A stretch of 64,000 nucleotides of DNA from Actinomadura alba (GTDB lineage Bacteria > Actinomycetota > Actinomycetes > Streptosporangiales > Streptosporangiaceae), in NCBI RefSeq assembly GCF_014323705.1, contig NZ_JABVEC010000034.1, positions 1 through 64,000 on the forward strand. Direction: 5' to 3'. The notes under the pieces were generated by a model, which saw only the letters and a list, made by a program, of their open reading frames with translations, did no database searches and was not told the origin of the DNA. This document shows positions 50,563 through 61,615 of the stretch, one piece after another (position 1 is the first letter of the stretch; every line of letters starts with the position of its first letter). The position numbers were made by a program, and so were the translations under genes.

Positions 50563-51564
50563 TCAGACGGCTTCCGGGGCCGCGTAGCGCACCCCGGGAC
50601 GCGGCGCCGGCGTCGCCTCGAGAATCTGGTGGAGCAGCGCGGCACCGGTCAGGTCGCGCAGCGCGGCGTCGGGGGTCAGCACCAGGCGGTGCGCCCACAC
50701 CGGCCCGACCAGCGCCTTGACGTCCTCGGGGGTCACGAACGGCCGGCCGTCGGCCATCGCGTGCGTGCGCGCCGCGCGGATCAGCGCGGACGTGGCGCGC
50801 GGCGAGACCCCGAGCCGCAGGGCGGGATGTTCGCGGGTCTGCCGCGCCAGCCTGAGCACGTACTCGTAGAGGGCGTCGTGGATGTGCACCCGCCGGGAGA
50901 GCTCGCCCATCAGGGTGATCTCCCTGGCGGTCGTCATCGACTCGACATCGTCCGGCGAGCGCAGCGCCGCGCCGCGCATCAGCGCCAGCTCGGCGGCCGG
51001 GTCGGGATAGCCCAGCGACAGGCGCATCAGGAACCGGTCGAGCTGTGCCTCGGGCAGCCGGTAGGTGCCGTCCATCTCCACCGGGTTCTGTGTCGCCACG
51101 ACCAGGAACGGGCGGGGCACCCCGTGGCGTGTGCCGTCCACGGTGACGTACCGCTCCTCCATGACCTCGAGCAGGGCCGACTGGGTCTTCGGAGAGGCAC
51201 GGTTGATCTCGTCGGCGATCAGCACGTTCGCGAACACCGGCCCCGGGTGGAACTCGAACTGCCGGGTCGCCTGGTCGAAGATCGTGACACCGGTGACGTC
51301 GGCGGGCAGCAGGTCGGGGGTGAACTGGATGCGCCGCCACCCGCCGCCGAGCACCGCGGCGATCCCGCGTGCCAGGGTCGTCTTACCGACCCCGGGCACG
51401 TCCTCGAACAGCAGGTGGCCCTCCGTGAACAGCGCGGTGAGCGCCAGCCGCACGATGGCGGCCTTGCCGAGCAGTACCGACTCGATGCTCGTGGCCAGCC
51501 GGTCCGCCTGGTCGGCGGCGATGGCCGCCTCGTTGACGGTCAGCGGTTTCTCCGCGTAGTTCAC
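50563..51564 (-). CDS. MoxR-family AAA+ ATPase
   Basis: 333 aa. Walker A is FEDVPGVGKTTLARGIAAVL, Walker B is NVLIADEINRASPKTQSALL, sensor 1 is FLVVATQNPVEMDGTYRLPE, and the arginine-finger and sensor-2 regions follow (LDRFLMRLSLGYPD, GVSPRATSALIRAARTHA). MoxR proteins are chaperone-like ATPases that activate or assemble partners containing VWA or DUF58 folds. GTG 51564 is chosen over GTG 51600 because it begins closer to the family N-terminus. Second gene of the operon, 45 nt after the FN3 gene. Confidence 0.94.
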   Translation of the reverse strand: MNYAEKPLTVNEAAIAADQADRLATSIESVLLGKAAIVRLALTALFTEGHLLFEDVPGVGKTTLARGIAAVLGGGWRRIQFTPDLLPADVTGVTIFDQATRQFEFHPGPVFANVLIADEINRASPKTQSALLEVMEERYVTVDGTRHGVPRPFLVVATQNPVEMDGTYRLPEAQLDRFLMRLSLGYPDPAAELALMRGAALRSPDDVESMTTAREITLMGELSRRVHIHDALYEYVLRLARQTREHPALRLGVSPRATSALIRAARTHAMADGRPFVTPEDVKALVGPVWAHRLVLTPDAALRDLTGAALLHQILEATPAPRPGVRYAAPEAV

Positions 51565-51609
51565 TGAGGTCGTCCCAAATCCTTGCCTGCCGCACTGCAC
51601 TGGTCCGCA

Positions 51610-53709
51610 TCAGGGGTTGCCATCCGCCGGCGGATGCCCGGGGATCATTCCCGGCTCGGTATCGATCGGGTCGGGCCCCTCGTTCGGGTCGACCGGGATG
51701 ACCTCCAGACCGTCGCCCGGGTCCGGCGGCCCGATGGTCTTCTCCGGCGGCGGGGGGCCGGTGTCCGGCGGGGGGTTCGGCGTCGTGTCCGGCGGGGGAT
51801 TCGTGTCGGGCGGCGGCGGCGGAGCGGTCACCCGGACGGTGTTGCTGGGCGCGCTGGCCCCGCTGCTGCCGCCGGTGGCGTTACGGGCGACCACGGTGAA
51901 GCTCCACCGTCCGGCGGGCATGCCGGTGATCCGCATCTCCACCTTGCCGTTGACGACGGGCTGGTCGCCCCAGGTGCGCGGCGCGTAGTCGGCGCCGCCG
52001 GCGTGGTTCGTCGCGGTGATGACGTACTCTTCGGCGTCGCTCACCTGGTTCCACCGCACCGTGACGTTGTCGCCCTGCGCGGCCGCGGTGACCCCGGTGG
52101 GTGCGGCGGGGCGCGCGGCGGTCGGCGTGACCTCCTCGGACTGCGCGGAGGGACCGGTGCCGAAGCGGTTGGTCGCGGTCACCCGGAAGCGGTACGTGCG
52201 GCCGTCGGTGAGCCCGGTCACCACGGTGCTCAGCCGGTCGCCGGGCACCGTGCGCGAACCGCCGTTCCACGTGACGTTGTAGCGGTCGACCGGCGCGTCG
52301 GGCGAGTGCGCCCGTGCCCACGACAGCCTGACCTGTTTGTCGCCCGCGAGCGCGGTCACCGGGACCGGTGCCCCCGGCGGGCCGCCGACGGGTGCCGTCG
52401 AGTCGGTGGGCGTGGTGCTCGGGACCGGGATCGGCGGGATGGACCGCGAGGCCGGCGGCGAGGTGGTCGGGGCCGGTGGGGCCGACCGCGACGGCGAGCC
52501 CGTCGGAGGCGCCGGCGGAGCGGAGTCGCTCGGCCGCGGGTCGCCCGAGGGCTGCCGACTCGGCTCGCGGCTGCGGTCGCCGCCGATGGTGGACGGGCCC
52601 TCCTTCTTGTCGACCACCTTCACATCGCCGTCCCGCGTGACGACGGCCGCCTTCTGGCCACCCGGGTCGTTGATGAACAGGCTGTCCTCGTGGACCTCGA
52701 GCTCCAGCCCGCCCCTGCCGCCGGGGATGCTGATGACCTCGGCTTGCTCGCCGCCCGGCGTGTACACGCGCACGCGGCGGCCGTCGCGATCCGGCGCGTA
52801 CAGCTTGCCGCCGAAGGGCACCACCGTGCCGGCGCTCGCGTCGCCGAGCGGCGTCGCCCGCGCCTGTTCGCCGCCGCCGAGGACATCGGCGATCGTCACG
52901 ATCGTCTTGGCGGGCGGCACGGTGACCGCGGCCAGCGATCCGTTGGTGCGGTCGGGCACGGTGGCCCCGGCGAGCGCCACCGGCGAGCCGACCTTACGGG
53001 ACTTTCCGCCGGCGACCTTCACCAGGTCGCGACCGCTGCGGTCGACCGCCAGGGCCCCCTTGTCGAGCACGGTGAGCGCCAGGTCGCGGCCCGGCTTCGC
53101 GACCGACACCGTGTGCGCGACGACCGGCCGGCCGTCGCCCATCCGGACGCCGATGGCCGTGCCCTGGCCGGGCGAGGCGACCCAGAGTTCCCCTTCGTCG
53201 TCGAACTCCCCTCCGACGAGCGGGCCGGGCAGTCGCAGCGCCGGACCGGTCGGCTGCAGGGTGGCCGGGTTCACCACCCGCACTTCGCCGGTCCTGCGGT
53301 CGATGATGAAGGCGTCCTTGTCGTTCAGCACGAACCGGAAGTCGCCACGTGCGCCCACGTCCAGCCGGCCGGAGAAGCCCAGCGACTTCAGGTCCACCGA
53401 GGTGACCCGGCCGGTCACATGATCGTGCAGGATCAGGTACCGGTCGTTCTGGGTGACGCGCACGCGGTGCCCGCGCGCGTCCGACACCGGCTGGCGCAGG
53501 TCCACCCGCGCGGACTGCGCGTTGACCCGGCTCACCTGCGCCTCTCTGCTGCTCCACAGCCAGGTGTTGCCGTCGTAGACCTTGGTGACGCGGCCGAGCG
53601 CGCCGACACCGAACACCGTCGCCACCAGGGCCAGCGCCAGTGTCACCGCCGTGCCGGCCGATACACCGCCCCGGAGCCGGGGCCCTACGACGGCGAGCCG
53701 ATCCCTCAT
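51610..53709 (-). CDS. Membrane-anchored beta-propeller-like protein with two fibronectin-III domains
   Basis: 699 aa from ATG 53709 (GGAAGG 6 nt upstream). One N-terminal transmembrane helix (AGTAVTLALALVATVFGVGA) anchors a large extracellular part. Residues about 45-375 form repeated short strands (YLILHDHVTGRVTSVDL, GEVRVVNPATLQPTG, GKLYAPDRDGRRVRVYTPGG) suggesting a beta-propeller. A Ser/Pro-rich linker (about 375-440) leads to two FN3 domains (about 441-530 and 530-628; VRLSWARAHSPDAPVDRYNV, VTVRWNQVSDAEEYVITATN). The C-terminus is a Pro/Gly-rich tail. First gene of the MoxR operon, so it is the probable client assembled or displayed by the system. Confidence 0.85.
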   Translation of the reverse strand: MRDRLAVVGPRLRGGVSAGTAVTLALALVATVFGVGALGRVTKVYDGNTWLWSSREAQVSRVNAQSARVDLRQPVSDARGHRVRVTQNDRYLILHDHVTGRVTSVDLKSLGFSGRLDVGARGDFRFVLNDKDAFIIDRRTGEVRVVNPATLQPTGPALRLPGPLVGGEFDDEGELWVASPGQGTAIGVRMGDGRPVVAHTVSVAKPGRDLALTVLDKGALAVDRSGRDLVKVAGGKSRKVGSPVALAGATVPDRTNGSLAAVTVPPAKTIVTIADVLGGGEQARATPLGDASAGTVVPFGGKLYAPDRDGRRVRVYTPGGEQAEVISIPGGRGGLELEVHEDSLFINDPGGQKAAVVTRDGDVKVVDKKEGPSTIGGDRSREPSRQPSGDPRPSDSAPPAPPTGSPSRSAPPAPTTSPPASRSIPPIPVPSTTPTDSTAPVGGPPGAPVPVTALAGDKQVRLSWARAHSPDAPVDRYNVTWNGGSRTVPGDRLSTVVTGLTDGRTYRFRVTATNRFGTGPSAQSEEVTPTAARPAAPTGVTAAAQGDNVTVRWNQVSDAEEYVITATNHAGGADYAPRTWGDQPVVNGKVEMRITGMPAGRWSFTVVARNATGGSSGASAPSNTVRVTAPPPPPDTNPPPDTTPNPPPDTGPPPPEKTIGPPDPGDGLEVIPVDPNEGPDPIDTEPGMIPGHPPADGNP

Positions 53710-53832
53710 GGAAGTCCTTCCGATGTCACCGGATCCGCGGCATGAGCGGAGCATTCGGCACAATCCTTGAAGGAACGTATCGACCGAGGCGGGCCGTACC
53801 CAGGGCCCTAGGACCCAATGTCGAGCGGACGG

Positions 53833-53872
53833 CGAACGGGCCGCCGCCCCGGATGGGGTGGCGGCCCGTTCG
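53833..53872 (-). terminator. Strong terminator of acnA
   Basis: CGAACGGGCCGCC (53833-53845) and 53860-53872 pair perfectly. The five bases inside each arm continue the stem with one G-U pair, leaving a GGAT tetraloop: 18 bp in all. It lies 15 nt downstream of the aconitase stop. The region 53710-53832 carries the promoter of the FN3-MoxR operon. Confidence 0.88.
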
Positions 53873-53886
53873 CGGCCGTTGGCGTG

Positions 53887-56658
<2,772 letters not shown>

Positions 56659-56921
56659 GACTCCTCCTCCATCACGCCATGGCTCGGGCGCGACACGACT
56701 TCTTTCATGGGGGCATCTCACGCACCGGCACGGTCTTCGTGACGTGCCCTCGGCACTGCTCCGAGCCTTGCCGGCGCGGTGGTCTCCACCACTGAATCCT
56801 GCCTTAACCCATGGGTGCGCCTCGTACTGAGGCTCGCCTAACTTCCGCAGGATTTCTCTCGACGTCAAGCTACTGCAGATTTATCTCGACATCAAGTTAC
56901 CTGGCGGGCGAGGGCGGCCGG

Positions 56922-57854
56922 TCAGGCCGAACGCCGGGCCGTCCGGTAGGCGTGCGGGGTGTCGCCGATCGCCTTCCGGAACACCGTGGTGAGGTGACTC
57001 TGGCTGGACAGCCCCACCTGATAGGCGACGTCGGCGATGGGCAGATCCGTGCGGGCGAGCAGTTCGGCCGCCCTTTCGACACGCCTGGCGACGACATAGC
57101 GATGCGGAGAATGGCCGGTGGCCTTCTTGAACGCGCGGCTGAAATGGTAACGATCCATGCCGGCCACCTCGGACAGGCGCGACAGGCGCAGATCGCTGGA
57201 GAGATGTTCCCGGATATGGTCGAGAACCCGTCCGAGACGCGGGCCCGTCAGCCTCGGCTGGCCACTGGGCCGCGGCGCGGCGAGGGTGGAGAACCGGCGG
57301 ATGAGATGCCATGAGAGGGCCGTCGCCACGCTGTCGGCGAACAATTGCCCACCGGGGTCGGCGGTGCGCGCCTCGGCTCTGAGGGCGAGCGCCATCTGGT
57401 GAACGAACGGATCCGGCCGGTTGGTGAACCCCCGGAACTCCACGTCGCCGTTCCCGGCCTCGGCGTTCAGAAGGGCGACGCGGCCGGGGTCCAGCTTGAT
57501 CGTCGCGTAGTCGATGGTGCCGCCCTCGTGCCAGGCGTGCCGCATCTGGTTCGCCGGAATGAAGGTCACCGCTCCGGGAAAGTCGGCGCCCTCGTATCGG
57601 GGGCCGTCCTCGATCGTGGCCTCGGTCCGCTTCGTGTTGCCGGCGAAAGTGACGAACAGCAAATGGTCGTTCAGCCCGCAGAATCCATTGCCGCCCGGTT
57701 CCGCGTTCCAGCGAGCGAGCTCGAGGCGCAGCTCAGACCAGTCGCGATCGAATCTGGTGAGGAAGCGCCCGCCATGACGGCGGCCGGATCGGGGGCCTTC
57801 CCCACCCCGTGATTCTTCGGACTCTTCGGTCATCGCTCGCGCATATGTCCACAT
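56922..57854 (-). CDS. AraC-family transcriptional regulator
   Basis: About 310 aa from ATG 57854; ATG 57833 is the alternative start, and neither has a strong ribosome binding site. The N-terminal sensor region contains GNGFCGLNDHLLFVTFAG and PGAVTFIPANQMRHAWHEGG, a cupin-like AraC binding fold. The C-terminal double HTH is complete (LRLSRLSEVAGMDRYHFSRA, FKKATGHSPHRYVVARRVER, IADVAYQVGLSSQSHLTTVF). Such proteins with the FIPANQMRHA-like segment respond to small organic effectors. Target genes are unknown; aconitase lies downstream but has its own promoter. Confidence 0.9.
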   Translation of the reverse strand: MWTYARAMTEESEESRGGEGPRSGRRHGGRFLTRFDRDWSELRLELARWNAEPGGNGFCGLNDHLLFVTFAGNTKRTEATIEDGPRYEGADFPGAVTFIPANQMRHAWHEGGTIDYATIKLDPGRVALLNAEAGNGDVEFRGFTNRPDPFVHQMALALRAEARTADPGGQLFADSVATALSWHLIRRFSTLAAPRPSGQPRLTGPRLGRVLDHIREHLSSDLRLSRLSEVAGMDRYHFSRAFKKATGHSPHRYVVARRVERAAELLARTDLPIADVAYQVGLSSQSHLTTVFRKAIGDTPHAYRTARRSA

Positions 57855-57983
57855 TATTCGACCTGCCACTCGCCCGCGCACATCCTGAATACAGCTAAAA
57901 ATGCCGTAAAGGGTGGTCGGCCCGCGGGCCGGGACGTCCTGCCGCGCCGCCGCCGCCCCGGCCGAGGGCGTCGGGCCGCACCC

Positions 57984-58027
57984 CCGTCCGACCGGCGGGC
58001 CGCTCGAGCGGCCCGCCGGTCGGACGG
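57984..58027. repeat. 44-bp perfect palindrome without loop
   Basis: The two 22-bp halves are exact reverse complements, centred on CTCGAG at 58003-58008. Outer ends read CCGTCCGACC and GGTCGGACGG. It lies in the divergent region between the AraC gene and the PadR gene, 93 nt before the PadR start and upstream of both genes, so it is not in a terminator position. Confidence 0.95.
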
Positions 58028-58044
58028 CGCACGGGAACCGATCC

Positions 58045-58081
58045 TTGACACGAGCCGTTGTCGATATATCGTTAACGTATC
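58045..58081 (+). promoter_or_regulatory. PadR-DUF1707 promoter with candidate operator
   Basis: A consensus -35 TTGACA at 58045-58050 is followed after 16 nt by a possible -10 TATCGT (58067-58072). The -10 region is embedded in GATATATCGTTAACG, containing the palindromes CGATATATCG and CGTTAACG. AT-rich dyads of this type are usual PadR binding sites, so autorepression is likely. Confidence 0.65.
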
Positions 58082-58119
58082 TACAGTGGCTCTGAGAGAC
58101 ATCGTGGAAGGGCAGGGAG

Positions 58120-58824
58120 ATGACAAGGACACAGGGCGGCCCCGGCGAACCATGGGGCGACTTCGCTGAGCAGGCGATGCGACTGGGCAAGGCGGTGGCG
58201 GGGATGGCGGCGCATACCGAGCGAAGGATGCACGGCAGGGCACATGGCATGCGGGGTCCGTTCCCGCCGAACTTCGGCCCCTTCGGTGCGGCGTTCGGCG
58301 GCCCCGGGCCGTGGGGACGCGGTGGCCCCTGGGGCGGCAGGGGGCCGAAGGCGAAGCGCGGTGACGTGCGAGCGGCCATCCTGAGCCTGCTGGCCGAAGA
58401 ACCGCGCAACGGCTACCAGATCATCCAGGAGATCAACGAGCGCAGCCACGGTGCCTGGAAGCCGAGCCCGGGCGCCGTCTACCCGGCCCTCCAGCAACTG
58501 GCCGACGAAGGGCTGATCCGGGGCGAGGAGGGTGACGGACGCCGTACCTTCCACCTCACCGACGCCGGTCGCGCCTATGTCGACGAGCACCCGGAAGAGG
58601 TCACCGCCCCCTGGGAGGCGATGACCGCCGAGGTCGACGGCGACGTGGTCGACCTGTTCAAGGAGGCGGCCCAGATGGGCACGGCTCTCATGCAGGTCGT
58701 GCACGCCGGATCCCGCGGCCAGGTGGCCGAGGCGCGCCGGGTGGTCGCTGAAACGCGGCGGCGTCTCTACGGCATCCTCGCCGAGGACCAGGCCGAAGGT
58801 GACGACCTGGACGGACGGGCATGA
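58120..58824 (+). CDS. PadR-family transcriptional regulator
   Basis: 234 aa. An N-terminal extension rich in Gly, Pro, Phe and Trp (GPFPPNFGPFGAAFGGPGPW) precedes the PadR winged helix from about residue 78 (RGDVRAAILSLLAEEPRNGY, PSPGAVYPALQQLADEGLIR, FHLTDAGRAYVDEH). The C-terminal helices (AEARRVVAETRRRLYGILAE) form the dimerisation domain. Its stop overlaps the DUF1707 start (ATGA). The pair PadR plus short DUF1707 membrane protein is recurrent in actinobacteria; a membrane-stress or antimicrobial signal is plausible but not shown. Confidence 0.92.
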   Translation: MTRTQGGPGEPWGDFAEQAMRLGKAVAGMAAHTERRMHGRAHGMRGPFPPNFGPFGAAFGGPGPWGRGGPWGGRGPKAKRGDVRAAILSLLAEEPRNGYQIIQEINERSHGAWKPSPGAVYPALQQLADEGLIRGEEGDGRRTFHLTDAGRAYVDEHPEEVTAPWEAMTAEVDGDVVDLFKEAAQMGTALMQVVHAGSRGQVAEARRVVAETRRRLYGILAEDQAEGDDLDGRA

Positions 58825-59372
58825 GCGCCCGGGGCGGCTTCGGCGAGCGTGGCGGGTTCGACCACCCGGACCATCTGCGCGTGGGCGACGCCGAGCGCGA
58901 CGAGGTCGCCGTGTCCTTGCACGACCACTTCGCGCAGGGCCGGTTGTCCCGTGAGGAACTGGACGAGCGACTCGAGGCCGCGCTGGGCGCCAAGACCGCC
59001 GGCGACCTGCGCGAGGTCACCCGCGACCTGCCCGATCCGCGGGCCCGCTCCGGGTGGCGCGACGGCGGGAAGGAGCCCTGGCCTGGTCACGGCCCCGGCG
59101 CCGTCCGGGCCCACGGCATGCCGCACCACGCCGCCCCGTGGCACGGTGGCCCCCCGCGATGGGATCACCGGCGCCATCGCCGTCGCGGGTTCGCTCCCCC
59201 GCTGATCGGTCTCCTCCTCATCGCGGTGATGATCGCCGGTCCGGGCTGGGTGTTCGCGGGTGTCCTCAAGGCCGTGCTGATCGGCTGGCTGATCCTCGCG
59301 GGCGCGGGCCTGTTCGCGCACCGCAGATGGCATCGCCTGCACGCTCACCGGGATCCGCACGCCCTGCGCTGA
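58821..59372 (+). CDS. DUF1707-domain membrane protein
   Basis: 183 aa. DUF1707 is at residues about 16-70 (HLRVGDAERDEVAVSLHDHF, AQGRLSREELDERLEAALGA, KTAGDLREVTRDLPD). A His/Pro/Gly-rich linker (GPGAVRAHGMPHHAAPWHGG) may bind metal. Two closely spaced transmembrane helices follow (PPLIGLLLIAVMIAGPGWVF, VLKAVLIGWLILAGAGLFAH) and a His-rich tail. The start overlaps the PadR stop. The stop codon TGA is the first part of a long decamer repeat array. Confidence 0.88.
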   Translation: MSARGGFGERGGFDHPDHLRVGDAERDEVAVSLHDHFAQGRLSREELDERLEAALGAKTAGDLREVTRDLPDPRARSGWRDGGKEPWPGHGPGAVRAHGMPHHAAPWHGGPPRWDHRRHRRRGFAPPLIGLLLIAVMIAGPGWVFAGVLKAVLIGWLILAGAGLFAHRRWHRLHAHRDPHALR

Positions 59373-59549
59373 CCGGCGCTGACCGGCGCTGACCGGCGCT
59401 GACCGGCGCTGACCGGCACTGACCGGCACTGACCGGCACTGACCGCACTGACCGGCACTGACCGGCACTGACCGGCACTGACCGGCGCTGACCGGCGCTG
59501 ACCGGCGCTGACCGGCGCTGACCGGCGCTGACCGGCGCTGACCGGCACG
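59371..59549. repeat. Tandem array of about 18 decamers
   Basis: The unit GACCGGCGCT, with a GACCGGCACT variant in the middle of the array, repeats every 10 nt. One unit (59441-59449) lacks a G. The array overlaps the DUF1707 stop codon and ends 27 nt before the stop of the convergent CGNR gene. Its period equals about one helical turn. It has no spacers and so is not CRISPR. Confidence 0.95.
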
Positions 59550-59575
59550 CCGCGCCTCATCGAGTGTGGGGCCTG

Positions 59576-60151
59576 TCATCGGGCGCGGCGACGCTCGGTG
59601 TACGCCCGGGTCTTGGCCCGGTTGCCGCAGATCCGCATGGTGCACCAGCGGCGGGTACGGCTGCGGGTGGCGTCCCAGAAGACCCACCCGCAGGAGTGGT
59701 CCGGGCAGCGCTTCAGCCGGCGCCATTCGCCCGAGGCGCAGACCTGCGCCCACGCCGCGGCGATCCTCGCCAGTGCCGTGCGCGCCGCCACGCCGGTCAC
59801 CGGCCGGAGCGGCTCCCGCGGGTCGGCGAGCCCGGCCGACAGCACCAGCCGGTCGAGCACCGTTTGCGCCCGCTCGATCTGACGGACGTCGCCCTCGCCC
59901 CCGCCGGTGACGAGCAGCCGTTCCCGCAACCCGGAGCGGAGCGTCACGGCCATGAGGCGGTCGTCCTCACCGAACGCGGGTTCGTTCGCGTCGCGTGGTG
60001 CCCCGGCCCGCGCGATGTCACCGAGCAGACCCTGCCCGCGCAACCACTCGGCGGCCCCGGCCACATCGGCCAGCGCGTCGGTCCGCTCCTCGACGTCGAT
60101 GGTGTTGGCGAAGTCGCGGATGAGCGCCGCCGCTCCGGAGGGATCGGTCAC
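59576..60151 (-). CDS. CGNR zinc-finger (ABATE) transcriptional regulator
   Basis: 191 aa. The N-terminal ABATE ligand-binding-like helical domain contains AALIRDFANTIDVEERTDAL. The C-terminal zinc finger has RCPDHSCGWVFWD and RRWCTMRICGNRAKTRAYTE, the CGNR signature that gives the family its name. GTG 60151 matches the family N-terminus; TTAGAT about 9 nt upstream could be the -10 of a leaderless mRNA. It is divergent from the MFS exporter at 60246 and probably regulates it. Confidence 0.88.
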   Translation of the reverse strand: MTDPSGAAALIRDFANTIDVEERTDALADVAGAAEWLRGQGLLGDIARAGAPRDANEPAFGEDDRLMAVTLRSGLRERLLVTGGGEGDVRQIERAQTVLDRLVLSAGLADPREPLRPVTGVAARTALARIAAAWAQVCASGEWRRLKRCPDHSCGWVFWDATRSRTRRWCTMRICGNRAKTRAYTERRRAR

Positions 60152-60167
60152 CCCACCATCTAATCCG

Positions 60168-60233
60168 ATAGACGGTTGCGCGCCAAGCAATGACGCGGCC
60201 ATACTGCAACACCGGCAATCTCAAATAGACGGT
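60168..60233. promoter_or_regulatory. Direct repeats in CGNR/MFS divergent promoter
   Basis: ATAGACGGT occurs at 60168-60176 and again at 60225-60233, one copy near each start. They are candidate recognition sites for the CGNR regulator. Spacing is 57 nt. Confidence 0.4.
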
Positions 60234-60245
60234 GTGGAGTCCTGG

Positions 60246-61538
60246 ATGGCGACGGTCGAACGGGAAGGTCCGAAGCACGGGACCGGGCAGCGGCGCGGCG
60301 CACGCAACGTCGGCGTGCTCGTGTCCTTCACGGCGATCACGAACCTGGCCGACGGCGTCACCAAGGTGGCGCTGCCGCTCATGGCGGTGGGGCTCACGGA
60401 CTCGCCCGCCCTCGTCGCGGGGGTCGGATTCACGCTGACCCTGCCGTGGCTGCTGATCGCGCTGCATATCGGTGTGCTCGTCGACCGCGCCGACCGCCGG
60501 CGGCTGGTGAGCCTCGCGGAGGGCATGCGCCTGGTCGTGGTCGCCGCGCTTCTCCTCGCCGTCGCGGCGGACGCGCTGAGCCTTCCGCTGCTCTATCTCG
60601 CCGGTCTCGTCCTGGGCGTCGCCGAGGTGGTCGCCCAGACGTCCCTCACCTCCCTGGTCCCGGCGGCCGTTCCCCGCGAGCGTCTGGAACGAGTCAACGG
60701 CTGGGTGGCCGGTGCCGAGACGGTGGCGAACGAGTTCGCCGGACCGGCACTCGGCGGCCTGCTCCTGACCGCCGGCGCCGGAGTCGCGCTGGGCTCCACC
60801 GCGGCGGCGTATGTTGCCGGGCTGCTGCTCATCATGCTGCTGGCCGGTGGCTTCCGGGCCCGGCCGACCGGCGCGGCCGGGCGCCCACCGGCACCGGTGC
60901 GGGCCGACATCGCGGTGGGGCTGCGGTTCCTGTGGTCGCACCCGCTACTGCGCACGATGACGCTCACGATCGCCGTGCTGGCCGGCGCGTGGAGCGCGTG
61001 GCTGGTGCTCCTGCCGTCGTACGCCGAGGAGGCCCACCTGTCCGAGCAGGCGTACGGCCTGGTGCTGTCATGCCTGGGTCTGGGCGGGCTGACCGGCGTC
61101 TTCGCGGTCGGGACGGTCAACCGGCTCATGGGCCGGCGGCGCGTGCTGTTCGCCGACCTGCTGGGCACCTTCGCCATGCTGGCCGTGCCCGTGGTCACCG
61201 CGAATCCGTGGGCGGTCGCCGCAGGTGCCTTCGCCGGCGGCGTCGGCGGCACGCTGTGGACCGTCAACTCCCGCACGATCGTCCAGCTCACCGTGCCGGA
61301 CGAGCTGATGGGCCGGTTCAACGCCGCCGCGCGGCTGCTCGGCTGGGGCACGCTGCCCCTCGGAGCGGCACTCGCGGGCGCGATCGCGCAGTTGGCAGGG
61401 GTACAGGCCGCGTTCATCGTCTTCGCGGCCGCGGCCGTCGTGGCCGTCGTGCCGTTCCTGCGTACGGTCACCCCCGCGGCTCTCGCTGAAATCTTCCCGC
61501 CCGGCGGACGCCCGCGGGAGAGCACGGGGAGGGCCTGA
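60246..61538 (+). CDS. MFS transporter, EntS/MefA-like exporter
   Basis: 430 aa with twelve hydrophobic segments. The N-terminal pattern (NVGVLVSFTAITNLADGVTK, LHIGVLVDRADRRRLVSLAE) and ERLERVNGWVAGAETVANEF after helix 5 are typical of the MFS-3 (EntS/macrolide efflux-like) group. ATG 60246 has GGAG 6 nt upstream. It is divergent from a CGNR regulator. It may export a siderophore or macrolide-like compound, which is only a family-level inference. Confidence 0.9.
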   Translation: MATVEREGPKHGTGQRRGARNVGVLVSFTAITNLADGVTKVALPLMAVGLTDSPALVAGVGFTLTLPWLLIALHIGVLVDRADRRRLVSLAEGMRLVVVAALLLAVAADALSLPLLYLAGLVLGVAEVVAQTSLTSLVPAAVPRERLERVNGWVAGAETVANEFAGPALGGLLLTAGAGVALGSTAAAYVAGLLLIMLLAGGFRARPTGAAGRPPAPVRADIAVGLRFLWSHPLLRTMTLTIAVLAGAWSAWLVLLPSYAEEAHLSEQAYGLVLSCLGLGGLTGVFAVGTVNRLMGRRRVLFADLLGTFAMLAVPVVTANPWAVAAGAFAGGVGGTLWTVNSRTIVQLTVPDELMGRFNAAARLLGWGTLPLGAALAGAIAQLAGVQAAFIVFAAAAVVAVVPFLRTVTPAALAEIFPPGGRPRESTGRA

Positions 61539-61615
61539 GCCGCTCCCCGGGATCCGGCCCGCGCACCCGATCCGGTAGACAGGGACCCTGAGCAACACGT
61601 CTTTTAGGGGGGAAG

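Noticed and set aside
59371..59549. Decamer array as a CRISPR or coding repeat protein
   Set aside because: There are no spacers, the unit is 10 nt, and the unit length is not a multiple of three, so frames drift. It is simple tandem repetition.
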